NCBI GenBank assembly: GCA_013180625.2 | Contig: SNVD02012254.1 | Location: 310,001 to 374,000, forward strand | Length of the DNA stretch: 64,000 nt | Origin: Boswellia sacra | Lineage: Eukaryota > Streptophyta > Magnoliopsida > Sapindales > Burseraceae | Direction of reading: 5' to 3' | Shown: positions 32,128 to 43,537 of the stretch, in pieces | Position numbering within the stretch: position 1 is the stretch's first letter | How the letters are laid out: every line of letters begins with the position of its first letter | Program-made: the position numbers and the translations under genes | The notes under the pieces: generated by a model | What the model was told of the DNA's origin: nothing | The model's database searches: none | What the model saw: the letters and a program-made list of their open reading frames with translations, nothing else

Positions 32128-32490
32128 GCGATGTAACGCTGGATTCACAACTCGTTTCATCAGTTTTCACACGCATTAACCTATAAAAATTACATTATAA
32201 GACTCTATTTATCCTTAAATCAGTTCACAAATCCTTCGGAAGCTCAAATCTCGAATTCAAATTTCCTAAAAATTAAATCAAATCTGAAGAGAGAGAGATG
32301 GGTTTCGGTCATCTGAAGACAGAGAAATAACACTGGATTCATAACTCGTTTCAATGGCTTTCACACACATTAACGTACAAAAATCACATTAGTTTACACC
32401 AGACATGCTTTCCACTTAGTTTAGCTGCTGCAGAGACTGTAAAGACAGACAGACATGAAAGGAACTAAGAGAGGGAGATGGGTTTCGGAA
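32128..32490. repeat. Diverged tandem duplication inside the MULE
   Basis: The segment with TAACGCTGGATTCACAACTCG, TTTTCACACGCATTAAC and AGAGAGATGGGTTTCGG (about 32128-32310) recurs at about 32326-32490 as TAACACTGGATTCATAACTCG, CTTTCACACACATTAAC and AGGGAGATGGGTTTCGG. The unit is about 180-195 bp and the copies are clearly diverged. Confidence 0.75.
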
Positions 32491-32638
32491 ATGAGCCGTT
32501 GGAAAAAAATTGAAAAATAAGGGTAATTGGGTCTTTTTATCAAGAAAGTATCTATGATATAAAAATTTTTTAGAACGTGTCTAAATTTTAACAAAGGTTT
32601 TTAATTTTGTCTATTTTTTCAATTTTTTCTATTAATAA

Positions 32639-34946
32639 TGATTGTTAATTCCATTTTCTTATTGGGTTATGTTTTACGTACTTGTTAGTTTGTCATCGAA
32701 GCTGTTGTGGGTTTCCTTTTGATGCTCTACAGTCTACACTATATATTTATATATATATAAGTGGAGCTACAGAATTTTTAAAGCTGGTTTATAATTATGA
32801 TGATGAACAGATTCTTTTTACTACTTAAAATAATATAGACTAATATAGCAGCACGAAAGGTTCCTTACAATACAGCAACATGTAAGTTAAAGAAGCTTAA
32901 TCAATTTCCTCAAGTAATCGATCTGTCAACATTAACACTTTCGTCCCATTTCATATTCCGTTAGGTTCGTATCTATCATACATGTACTGCCAACAGGATG
33001 TGTCGTTCCTAACCTTTGTGGACTAATCAATTTCGCACAACAACAACAACAACAACAACCTACTGCTCCTTTCTCCAATGGAATCCTTGCACTATTAGCT
33101 CAAATTAATTTAATTATTTGCTAAGTAAATAATTTGCCAGGGGCACCAAATAAGCTCGTGATCTATGTTTATAATTAATATGAAATGAAATTGGAGTAAA
33201 CGGGGACAATTGAGAACTGACAAGCCATCTGATGAACGTATTGGGAGATTTCACTAGAGAAGCCAAATGTATATATTATCATGTGTATAAAACAAGTTTG
33301 ACCGGCTAAAATGGATTATTGACCCCGTAGAATAGCAGAATTGGTATTCCATCAACTCGTTCAAATTGGGGGTCTGTTCGATTTATGATAACTTAGTATC
33401 AAAACACTAGAGATGAATTATATATTATATAAATTCAGCTATATATTCCACCTAGCAGTCGATGAGAACTAACAATATAAATATAAGTAGCACATGCGTA
33501 AACTATATGAAAATTTCAATACAGTTTTTCTTCCCTAGCTAAGTTTTTTATATTGTAGACAACGAAACAAGAATTTAAACGAGTAAAATAATATATAGGT
33601 CTGCGTTCATCTAATTTTGCTAGATTATCACGCAAGCTCTCTGCAAGGCTAGCTATGATTAATCAGTTGCCTGATGAGTGATGAAATGCTGAACTGTGCC
33701 TAGAGGCAACTTGTTAAGATGATTCCTCTCATGAATATATGGCCACCAGAGCTCCATGACTCCAAACAAGGTTAATGAATTGTTTAAACTGGTTTTAGGT
33801 CAAGACTGCATAACTCCAAAAGCTTAAACAATAACAAAGAACAGACGGAGATAATACTTTAATTATCAAAATAATTGACTATTAGTACTTAAGATCACTT
33901 GGTCTTCATATTTTAATACTGATGCTGCTAAGATTGTCTTTATATATATTGATTGATTAATTCTACCTAAAGTGTCATCATTCTCAACTTGTGTAAGAAA
34001 AGAAAGATTGAGAAAGAAGGCCTCAACATTCATGACTTGGTTGCAAACCAACAAACAGAATAGTGTAAAAAATTTTGCTTGGATAATTATATATACGAAG
34101 TGATAATGGAACCGATCAAACTAAATATCTTTGCCGTCTAACAGATTTGAGTCCTCGTCGAATGTGATATTAGGTGTGACATGACACTCAACGACTCGAT
34201 AGATAAGATTATTATGTTTTTTGTAAATAGAAAAGTAATTAATAAATTAATAACAGGAATTTCTATGACTTGAGACTATATTTTATAATAAATCCTAGCT
34301 TATTATTTTCAGGTGTATTATCCTAATTTATTGGGCTTTAGATACGATGCCTCCTCGGACATGCAATGTCAATGTACCTATTTTCAAATTTTATTTAAAA
34401 GTCGAAAATAAACATATAAAAATTGGAAGCAATTATATAAAATAAATTTGGAAATCCACATTTTCAACTTTCATCCGCATAAAAGTAATTAGAAATAAAC
34501 ATATAAAAGTTGGAATTAGATGTTTCCGAACTTTTTGTAGTAATTTCAACTTTCATGTATGTTATCGCGTCTTAGAGTAGGAGGCATGGGAGTGTTATTA
34601 CTTACTAACCCCATTTATTCTACATTTTCATTAGGATTGTTCTTGTTTGTATATCCCTGTTCTATATTCCATCAAATTCCCATTTTGTAGTTACTGCACA
34701 GCTTTATTTACGTTGGAGTCGTAAATGTTTTTATCATATTTGTTGTAATGTTCATCAGACTAATTCAAAGATTTTCAGTTTCATCTTTGAACTATTGGAG
34801 ATTGTACTTTTATAAACATGTACATCAGATGGACCAAATATATTGTAGTATGACTGAAATATATAAAAAAAAAATTTGCCATATCTTAGCTGTAAACACA
34901 CCTATGAAGATGTCTTCCATATAGAAAAATTATATATGCACACAAC
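32639..34946. other. AT-rich intergenic DNA
   Basis: No supported gene on either strand. A (CAA)n run lies at about 33039-33058. The remainder is AT-rich with only short frames. Confidence 0.5.
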
Positions 34947-35515
34947 TATTAGGATATTGACTAAATAAAAAGGATATTCCTAAAAATCCTAAAAGATATT
35001 CTTAAAGTCTTGATAAAGACAAATATCCTATTAGGAAAGTCCCAATTGAATTAGAAAATAAAGAATCTTATTTAGGAGAATCCTACTTCAACTAGAAAAG
35101 GAAGAATAATTCTACATAGTAAAAGTTTACTAGGAAAGGAAAATGATTCCTATTACAAATAGGAAAAGATAAAGATTGGGACTTGGAAGCCTATAAAAAA
35201 AATCCTGCTCCTTAGATACAAGTGCACCACCTGAAGAATCTCAAGTTTAGCTCTAGGTAAATTCTTCTCTAGTGAGGTGATTAAAATTCCTCTTAGAGTT
35301 GTGAGTGTGAGTGAGATAGCTTGGTAAAGAGAGGGTGTGCTAAGGGTCTTTGGAAAGGGTTATTGGGAGTGAGTTCAAAGTCTAAATGATTATAATATTT
35401 TTTATATAGCGAATTTTTTCTCTAACAGCCTGTGGTTTTTCTCTAGTTTGGAGTTTTGCATGTAAAAATCCTTGTGTTATTATTACTTTCTATTTTTCGC
35501 CTTGATTTCATAACA
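34947..35515 (+). repeat. Left LTR of the copia-type element
   Basis: About 569 bp, from TATTAGGATATT (the first TG probably mutated to TA) to ATTTCATAACA, directly before the primer-binding site at 35518. Confidence 0.7.
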
Positions 35516-36139
35516 AGTGATATCAGAGTTAAGGTTCGTGGTGGAGTATTAGAGGTTTTGCCCAAGTTCTTGGTATTGCATTAGAGTTTTGATCTAGTAT
35601 TGAGTAGTTATGGTCTAAGTAAGCTTTGTCAAAAAGATTTATTGTCTAAGGAGGTTGGGTTTTAAGTGGGATCATTTGTGAACCCTCTAGTCATTCCTGG
35701 GAGCTTACTTGGGGAGTAATATTCATCTATACACTACAAGAAATTTTCACATATTTATCACTTTGTATTTTTTTTATTTGGCGTTTTTTTAAAAAAGTGA
35801 GAACTATAACATTAATATAAAAGTCAAACTCATATTTTCATCATATTTGTCACTCGTTATTTTGATTATGTTACATATTTCTCACATTTTTAGATAGTGA
35901 CAAGTAATTAACAAGTAATTAGGATACATATGAAAATAAATAAAGTATTTGAACTTAGAAGTAATTTTTGGGGGTAATTATGATAAATTATAATATATTA
36001 GACTCCCATGTAATTTTTACAACCTATATAAACAAAACTCTCCCCAAAACCTAACCCTAAATCCATTTGCGTGCCATCCACCTGCAGCCCCTTAAGATCT
36101 TCACTCGAATCCCCAAACTACAGCCTCACTACCTCCATC

Positions 36140-36900
36140 CATGGCGGCTACTTACCCTCTCTCTGCTCAAAACCCGAACCCTAACCCTCTGCACAAGAAA
36201 TTCGCATTCTTGCACTTCGTGTTCGACCCTCAACTTCGGCTCTGAGTACAGTTCGCTTGTCGTTGGGTGCATTTCTTCGGGTTCCTCGGCTCAGGCTCGG
36301 GCCCAGGGCCAGCCACAGACATGCACGGTTGTTGACTGGAACGACGCCGTTTCACGCTCAGAGGTTAGGGATAGCAGGAATGATAGCTTACAAGAGCATC
36401 CCAAGACTTCGATTCCTATTAGAGCCTATTTTTTATCCACAAGGTTTGGTCTGCTCTCGTTCCCGCTAATAAATTTTATTTTGACTTTGTCTTATAATTG
36501 GTTTAGTTTTGGAAATTAAGAAAGTCGAAATGCTGCAAGAAGAACCGTAAAGACAACACTATAAAATAAGCTTGCAAAATGTTTCGAAAATGTGATTCCG
36601 GAAACTGAAATGATTCACGCCGATAGGAGCGTTTTGTTGAATGGTCTAAACCCAAATGTGATTTCATAAATTGTTTAGACATTAATCCCTTCATTGGCCT
36701 TTAAATCCTAAACCCTTATTGAAAAGAATATTCTTAAACTCGTAAATTGTACGGAAGTATGAAATGTGCATCTAATTACTGGGGTGATGTTTTCGTGTGG
36801 TGTGGATTTGAGGAGCTTAGTGGAGCAGAACAAACAGAATTTTATCCCCCTATTGTACCAGAGCAGTCAAACTCCAAGCTGCCAAGTTGAAGGATGCAAC
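36140..36900 (+). pseudogene. Captured fragment of a DUF155/RMND1-family gene (RETARDED ROOT GROWTH-like)
   Basis: The plus strand encodes TVVDWNDAVSRSEV and SIPIRAYFLSTR before about 36442. After a probable intron it encodes VDLRSLVEQNKQNFIP (36810-36857). From memory these stretches match the N-terminal region of plant DUF155/YAGE proteins such as RRG. The first frame is broken between MAATYPLSAQNP (ATG 36140) and the conserved part, the 3' splice site ends in GG rather than AG, and the second piece shifts frame soon after QNFIP. The conserved C-terminal domain is absent. It is a non-functional 5' part of a mitochondrial/organellar protein gene taken up by the CACTA element. Family name moderately sure. 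Confidence 0.6.
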
Positions 36901-38589
36901 CTTGACCTCAAGTTGAAGGAGCTTTTTTATTGATGGATTAATATGTACATGTTTGGTGATGTTAATATGCTTAAGTTATCTTTGTGTTGGTGCTTCTGAC
37001 TCTATTGTGTCAATAGTTTCATTTTTATGGCTGTTTGTTTTAGATTATTGTTCTCTTTAATGTAAAATTACCAACTAGTGATAGTATTTGATTATTAAAT
37101 TTTTATCAAAATGAGAAATGGAAGTAGGTAGTTTGAGTGATCTGAATGGTTAGCTTAAGTGAGCTTAAATGTTAACTGCTTTGTATCATTTAGATCCATC
37201 TTTGTTTCTAACTGTTTGCCGTTTTAACCTATTCATGCTCCATTCTTCTACCCTTTTGTGATTATCATGGCATTTGTTGCTTCACTGGAACTGATAAAAC
37301 CATCCACTGTTACTCTTGCTCATACAGTTTGATTCACTTTTGGTTCCTCAGAAACACACTTATTTGTTTTTCAATGATTGCTTATAAAGCCACCAATCTA
37401 TGTTTTCCTAAACTTCCTTACGTGTGGAATTTCTTTTTCTCTTTATTGTTGATAATGCTTCTTGATTTTTGGCTGCATAATGCAATAACTTGCTTTTGAA
37501 AGATCTAGTAATTCTTATTCTTTTTTTTTTTGACCAGTTGAGGTTAATTAATGTCTGTAAAAGTGCTTATGAAGTTGATGGCTGCAGGCCGCTTTGTTTC
37601 CTAATTCATTTGCTATGAGACAGTTTCATATGAATATTAATAGTTTTGGGCAAGTCTTCTTTTAAATACCTGTAAAAATGCAACATATAATCTATGTTTT
37701 AGCATAATTTCATCATTTAAATGGGCCAGGTAATAAAATGCGGTAAATTTGACATGGAGGTGTGTAAGATGTCTTATACTTAGAGCCATATTGTTATTGA
37801 AATATCTTTAATTTCTTTATGTGCTTCACTGTGCCTTCATGCTATATGAAATACAGTGAAAGCTTCGAGTTCTCATCCCATGAGATGACTAAATATACTC
37901 GTAGCATCATCATGGACTACTTGGTTGAATTCAAGTGTTTAGGTGGTTATATTTCTGTGATCATTCGTTGACATAAGGATATGTTAATGGCCTTCTTTTG
38001 CTGCCATGCCATTGTGTTTACAGCATTTTTCTTGGCATTTTACTTCATTTTCTGAGCATCTGTGTATTATGAGTAAAACTAACATGAATCTTTTAGAGGC
38101 AATATTAGCATTAAATGAAAGTTGTTATTCAAATTGTTGATGATTGGTGTGACATGATAGGTAAGCAGTGAAATACCTGTCATCTTACAAACTGAAAATC
38201 TGAGTTCTTATAAGATATTATTATACCTGTATAATCAGTACTCAAATTTGCAGAAATCTTCCATGGCTCTAATATATACCTTTTTACTGATATTTTGTGT
38301 AGGGGGAATAATTATCCTGGTTCAGTTGATAGTTAATATGGGGCCCTTAGTTATTTTATTCTTTTCAAATCTATGTCAGAATCTTTGCATTGTGTATGAT
38401 TTCGCAATCTAGGAAGTTATATTCCCTATGGTTTTATCTGTTTCAACTTGCACAAGAAATTCTATCTGGCAATTTCCTTGAATGAGGAGTTTTCTGTTTT
38501 TATGCTTGAAGTCAATCTGTATGTGCTTTAGTTATATCTACGCATTTCACTTTTCCTAAATATTTTTGGTTCTTGCTCTTCAGAATTAT

Positions 38590-39890
38590 AATGACAAATA
38601 ATGATGATAATGGCAATTTAACATCAGTTGATAACCCATTTGGAAAGCTTCTTGATCATCTACTGATTGAAATTTTCATCCGAGTCCCTGTGTTAGAGTG
38701 GGTACAAATATCTTGTGTTAAAAAGCAATGGACCATTCTGTTTCGTAGAGAATGCTTTTGGCAAGCTGCTCTCACCAGGACTTTTCCTTTGGCTGGCCAA
38801 ACTAAAAAGTGGCCTAGACCTATTCCCCAAGGGTCGAGCAAGAGGTAAAATCTAAACATATCTCTTCTGATTCCCTGTTTATTACATTTATTTTTTCCTC
38901 GCAGCCTTATTTTTTTGTTAATTCTTCTGTTCCACTTCTGTTACTTTACATTAGGGATCATTTATCTATTTTTTTTTTAAATGCAAATAGTTACGGGTGC
39001 CACAGGATTCATTATGGCGTACTAAATTAAGTAATCAAGGACATCTCGTTCTGCTAAGCTGGGTCAAAGCTCAAGAATATATGAAAGCTGATTTATTTGT
39101 GGTTTTATATCCTAATATCTTTAATGACTCATGTATGCAACAATTTTATTGTTAAGGCTAGGTTCTTTACCTATTTGATTGATGGTTTAATACTAGCATA
39201 ACAAGAAATCAGAGCTAAGTTGTCCAAGTGACTCTCTGTTCAAATCTCTCTACCAGATAAATTAAAATTATGGTAAGTTGTATCTATTTTTTTCATAGCT
39301 GTGTTTCTGGCTGTGACTGGTCCATGTTTCATGCATGTGAAGGTTGTGTTAGAGATTAAATGATATTGCTGGGTGCTATCTATTAGCTTAAATTTCTTTT
39401 TTGTTTGCTGCTAAGTTAACAACCATTATTAGAATGAGTAGTTGTGCTCAATACTTTCTTGTTTTGGTAAATTTGCTTTTTCTTTTTTTTTTTTTTGAAG
39501 AGAATCTGTTCTGGGCTTTATACCCCGTCTACACTTGATGAATTGTTACTATGTACCAAATTACTTCTTTCTTTCAAAAATAAATAAATAATAAATGTAG
39601 AAAGATAAAAACATGCAAAGTACAGTTTTTGTGCTTGTGTGTACATATCAATACATAACTTACTTTCATGTTTTGGAAATTAAGTTGTTACAATTCGTGA
39701 GTGTTGAGTAGTCTCTAGGTCTCCCCCTTTCTTTCTTTGTTTTTCTTTATTCTTCTGATAGAAGTGAGCTTAGTATAGTCTAACTCTTACATATTTTTTT
39801 TTCAGGAGGTACATAGCTTTACATGTTAGTAAGCACATTTTTGCCCTGGATGGTGAGATAGATGAAATTAAAATAAACTATAATTTCATG
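38590..39890 (+). pseudogene. Captured two-exon fragment of an F-box-like gene
   Basis: The first exon (ATG 38590 to 38846) encodes an F-box-like segment, DHLLIEIFIRVPVLEWVQIS, then VKKQWTILFRRECFWQAAL and ends in SSK. A GTAAAA donor follows, and the TTTTCAG acceptor at about 39804 leads in phase to RYIALHVSKHIFALDGEIDEI. The frame then runs into unrelated sequence before a stop. Exon-intron structure is kept, so the fragment was captured as DNA, not via mRNA. F-box proteins are substrate adaptors of SCF ubiquitin ligases; this piece lacks the remaining C-terminal part. I recall the same combination in a plant F-box family but cannot name the parent. Confidence 0.65.
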
Positions 39891-39987
39891 CTAATATTTA
39901 ATATCTGGATGGTGAGCTGGTAATCTTTATCATGCCTTCAAAGCTGTTGCTGTATATATTTTTTTTTAATTTTGGAAACTATTATAC

Positions 39988-40199
39988 TTGGCGGCCAAAA
40001 ACCGCCAAGTATGTTTTTTTTTAAATTTTTAAACCTATTATACTTGGCGGTCAAAGACCGCCAAGTATAGTCAGATGCATATTTGACACTTTGACCGACC
40101 ACCAAATATAGTCAATTGACTATATTTGGCACTGCCATTGGTGGCGCTTTTAAGACCGCCAAATATATACATATTTGACGGTCAAAGACCGCCAAATAT
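39988..40199. repeat. Subterminal palindromes at the CACTA right end
   Basis: Three inverted repeats of the form TTGGCGG(T/C)CAAA(G/A)ACCGCCAA occur at about 39988-40011, 40041-40069 and 40171-40199. Each would form a stem of about 10 bp. Such arrays next to CACTA ends are typical transposase-binding regions. Confidence 0.75.
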
Positions 40200-40241
40200 G
40201 ATCATTTTTCTTGTAGTGATAGTAAAATCATCAAGAATATA

Positions 40242-40568
40242 ATGTCTTCTTTCAAGGTTGATATAGAGCAATTTGATGGAAGAATGAACTTTGGCTTATG
40301 GCGAGTACAACCTAAGGATATTTTGATTCAAAATGGCTTATACAAGGTTTTGAAGGGAAAACCAACCCCTGTTTCAAGTAGTACTACTGGTGAATCTAGC
40401 AAATCCAATAAGAAGAAAGTAGTCTACAGGTGGTGTGGACAATCTAGGCACCTTAAAAGAAATTGTCCAAATGGTGGCGCAAATTTGACCAGTAGCTCCA
40501 AAGGAAATATTGATGATTCTGCTAATAATGTGTCTCTCTATGCTATGGGAGATGATCTTGTTGTCTAA
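40242..40568 (+). pseudogene. Internally deleted gag of the copia-type element
   Basis: An open frame of 108 residues starts MSSFKVDIEQFDGRMNFGLW, the N-terminus seen in Tnt1-like gag. After LYKVLKGKPTP it jumps to a zinc-knuckle-like WCGQSRHLKRNC that lacks the first Cys of the CCHC motif. The middle of gag and everything normally encoded after it are missing. Confidence 0.7.
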
Positions 40569-40912
40569 AAAGGATATGTACATCCTTATGGCATTTCACT
40601 GGGTGTCATGAAAGAAGATGTGTTACTACTAGCAGGTCCATGAGTTTATACATGGGTCTTGGTTTGGCCTTGATGCAAGGTGTGTGATGGAAGGTATGTC
40701 GATAGTTGAAAAACTCCCAAAAAAGCCAAACATGGGGGTTGCACCATAAGTTTTTAGTAGATTTTTTGACATATAGCGAGGTGAAATTTTTAAAATCCGT
40801 TTATTCTAAGTGGGTATACTCTTTACAGTGGAGTATGATAATTATCTGGTTTGAGGATTGTGGTTATTGCTAAAAGACAATGTTAAGGTTTTATTTAGTC
40901 AAGATAGAGATT

Positions 40913-41110
40913 TGTTAGGATATGAACTAAATAAAATGGATATTCCTAAAAATCATAAAAGATATTTCTAAACTCTTGATAATGATAAAAATCCTATTAG
41001 GAGAGTTCTAATTGAATTAGAGAATAAAGAATTCTACTGGAAATAGAAGAATCCTATTTCAACGTTTTCCACATAAAAATCCATCTATTGTTCACCTTGG
41101 TTTCAAAACA
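40913..41110 (+). repeat. Right LTR of the copia-type element, internally deleted
   Basis: It starts TGTTAGGATATGAAC and follows the left LTR for about 150 bp to CCTATTTCAAC. It then skips some 370 bp and resumes near the LTR end (CATAAAAATCC to TTTCAAAACA). Confidence 0.65.
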
Positions 41111-41289
41111 ACGATGTGGTTTTGATTTAATAAACTTCCTATAAAAGTTGTTGGCAATCATTTTTTTAAAAAATTAATATTAGCTCATAAAAAAAATTTC
41201 ATTTTTTTTCATCTTTATCGGTTTTAAATTATTTGTTTTATAGTAAAGCACTTAAGGCAGATTTGGAAAGATAAAAATCACTTAATTAA

Positions 41290-41482
41290 AAGTAATGCCA
41301 CATCTGCAACTCATCTAAAACCAATATTTCTTACAATCTCAGTTAGCAAAATATCACTAGATGAGTAAAAAATGAAGAAAATTAAATTATATGACATGAT
41401 TATTATCTATCCACTAATATTTTGCTAACTCAGATTGTAAAAAAAAAAAGATATAAATGAGTTGTAAGTGTAATATTATTTC
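41290..41482. mobile_element. Foldback MITE flanked by TTAATTAA
   Basis: The left arm contains CAACTCAT, TTACAATCTCAGTTAGCAAAA and TATCACTAGATGAG. The right arm, on the minus strand, contains CAACTCAT, TTACAATCTGAGTTAGCAAAA and TATTAGTGGATAG. Identical 8-bp TTAATTAA sequences lie at both edges (41282-41289 and 41483-41490), which would suit a hAT-type duplication, although the octamer is itself palindromic. Confidence 0.65.
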
Positions 41483-41999
41483 TTAATTAATAGTCCTAAA
41501 AGAAAAAAAAGCTCCACTTAAAAACTCTCATACTGAATATTAGGGTCTATTGAACTGTGAATGAATTATAAAGGTTGTGATACTTTAAAGGAATTCTAAT
41601 ACTTTGTAACCTGGAAGTTCATCTACAGTTGCAAATGCCGGGGCCGAGGACCTTCTTTTTGACACTGGCATTGGCCATGACCCCTGTAAGAAAACCCAAT
41701 TCAAGAAGTTATGAATATATTAAAAATTTTAAAATATATTATTGGAATTTTAGAAAAATAATAGCATTTTTTTTGATAAAATGCTAAGTACTTGAAGGAA
41801 AAAAAATATAGATGACCTTGAACTAATGCTTAATGGCATATGTGACTCACATTTTTAGAAAATATGAATAATAACATCGTTATTAGATAAGTTTATGAAG
41901 CCAAACTTCTAACACATTAAAAGGATACATTGACATATGTACCTTTGATTCAATTATACATTATTAAATTAACGTTAACTCATGTATGGTTTACGAGTA

Positions 42000-43000
42000 G
42001 GAATGGCAAAACGACTCAATTAGGCCAAGGACCTGAAAAACCCGGACATCCGGGGCCAGAGAATTGCCCAGAAAAATAGGGAAATTGGCTTAGATCGGGG
42101 TGTAAATTTTCTATCCAATCAAGGCCGGGGAACCAAAATTGGTCCTGGGCATACAATTAAAATTAAGAGGCATATCATAGTAATCCTTTAATTTTCAATA
42201 CTTACAAATAGCCCCTAACCCCTTAAGTCCATTGCCTATTAAAAAGTATAACTAACTCCAGGCCCAAGCCTAGCCTAGCCTACAGAAATTGGGAATTTGT
42301 ATTGTATACTTTGTTTTTATGTGTTAGCTTTTGAATTTTGATGGAGTGTTTTTAACTTTGTTTTTATGCCTTAGCTTTTGGATTTTGATGGAGTGTTTTT
42401 AACTTTGTTTTTGTGTGTTAGCTTTTGAATTTCAAATTAAAAAATTTGAAAACAAAATAACAGTACAATGTTTGTCAAAATAAAAATGGGAACTAGGAAG
42501 TGTACATTAGAATTTAGAAATTAGAATACCCAAATTAATAATAAAAATAGAAAAAAAATTTACTATATAAATCTGTAATTAAAAAAAAAAAACAAAGCAA
42601 GCAACACTGCAAGTGCAACCAGCAACGACAAATTTTTAAATATCAAACCTTTTAAATAAATTAAATATTTTAAAATAATTGCAAGGTAGGAGGCTTGAAC
42701 CCATTCCTTATTTTATTCTATATAGAAATCAGCACGGCAAATTATTGTTGGGCTACAGCCCACTTTACTATTCAAGTTGGATGGCAAATTATATATAAGA
42801 CACAGAAAGTATCAAAGTAAAAAAAAAAATTATACAACCCGGGTTTTAATCCCAGATTATTGGAAAACCCAGCCCTAACCTTGGGAAAAAAATTTTAGGG
42901 AATTTCCTGGGGCCAAATTTAGAAATTGGAGGTTGGTGCTGGGGCTGGGATGAGGATAACAGTTATCTAATTTTAGTAAAATTTAACCCATTAAAACATT
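42000..43000. other. Repeat-like AT-rich DNA
   Basis: A GGAATGGCAAAACGACTC segment (42000) and a GGAGGCTTGAACCCATTCC segment (about 42690) look like parts of common plant dispersed repeats, possibly hAT-derived. No matching terminus or duplication was found. No gene is supported. Confidence 0.25.
42310..42433. repeat. Tandem repeat, about 47-bp unit, 2.6 copies
   Basis: Units starting CTTTGTTTTTATGTGTTAGC occur at about 42310, 42356 and 42403, with few differences (ATGTG, ATGCC, GTGTG). Confidence 0.8.
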
Positions 43001-43443
43001 TTGAATGATCCATTTGAGACCTATGTCAAATTTTCTTTTAGTTGCTAGCACTGGTTAAAGCCGATTTCTATTTGAATTGTGGATAGTTTAGTCTCATACT
43101 TGCAAACCCATGTTTCCACTTTCCATAGTATATATATTGACAATGTGCAATGCTGCATCTGCTCAGTTATGCATTACTTTCCTCTCATGATCAAATTGTC
43201 ATAGATTAAAATTTTATGTGTTATTCCTGTGATATATCCTTGCCTTTTCTCCATTGTCAAAGTTCATTAAAATCCTCTTTCTATTGCTCTATACAGGCAA
43301 GGTAAAAAGTGGTAGTTTCTCATCTTTTGAGTGCTTTTATTTATATATATATTTTTTCTCTTTTACTCATTATTACCATTGCTCAATTATTGTCGACTTA
43401 GCAAGTTGTCAAGCTCAAAAAACCAAACCTTCAATCAGCAATC

Positions 43444-43537
43444 CAACATAAATGACTTTTACATTAAAAAAAAAAGAAATATTGGAGATTCAACATAAAT
43501 GACTTTTACATTAAAAAAAAAAGAAATATTGGAGATT
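43444..43537. repeat. Two exact copies of a 47-bp unit
   Basis: CAACATAAATGACTTTTACA through AATATTGGAGATT is present at 43444-43490 and directly repeated at 43491-43537, without change. Confidence 0.9.

Larger units (their letters stand above)
31469..32629. mobile_element. 1.16-kb non-autonomous Mutator-like element (MULE)
   Basis: The two ends are inverted repeats of about 90 bp, starting GAAAAAATTGAAAAAATAGA on both strands and sharing GACACGTTCTAAAAAATTTT and ACTTTCTTGA; roughly 76 of 90 positions match. An exact 9-bp direct repeat, TATTAATAA, flanks the element (31460-31468 and 32630-32638). Long terminal inverted repeats with a 9-bp duplication are diagnostic of Mutator-type elements. 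No transposase is encoded. The interior holds a 32-bp minisatellite and a diverged duplication of about 190 bp, neither being known MULE parts. Confidence 0.85.
35732..40218 (+). mobile_element. 4.5-kb non-autonomous CACTA (En/Spm) element carrying host gene fragments (Pack-CACTA)
   Basis: The left end is CACTACAAGAAA and the right end is its inverted copy TTTCTTGTAGTG. Exact ATA repeats flank it (35729-35731 and 40219-40221), the 3-bp duplication of CACTA elements. Left subterminal DNA has three CATATTTNTCAC repeats (35750, 35842, 35874). Right subterminal DNA has three palindromes built on TTGGCGGTCAAAGACCGCCAA (about 39988, 40041 and 40171), candidate transposase-binding sites. No transposase is encoded. 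The interior is mostly two plus-strand host-gene fragments, a DUF155-like piece (36140-36900) and an F-box-like piece (38590-39890), so the element is a gene-capturing passenger that would need a transposase from elsewhere. Confidence 0.88.
34947..41110 (+). mobile_element. Deleted Ty1/copia-type LTR retrotransposon, split by a CACTA element
   Basis: Two related LTRs bracket the region: TATTAGGATATTGACTAAAT at 34947 and TGTTAGGATATGAACTAAAT at 40913. A primer-binding site like the initiator-Met tRNA complement (TGATATCAGAG, 35518) follows the left LTR. A short gag fragment lies at 40242-40568. The right LTR is preceded by AAGATAGAGATT, a degenerate purine tract. Without the CACTA insertion the interior is only about 0.9 kb and contains no protease, integrase or reverse transcriptase, so it is a non-autonomous deletion derivative. 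A candidate 5-bp flank (ACAAC and ACGAT) is too diverged to call. Confidence 0.75.
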
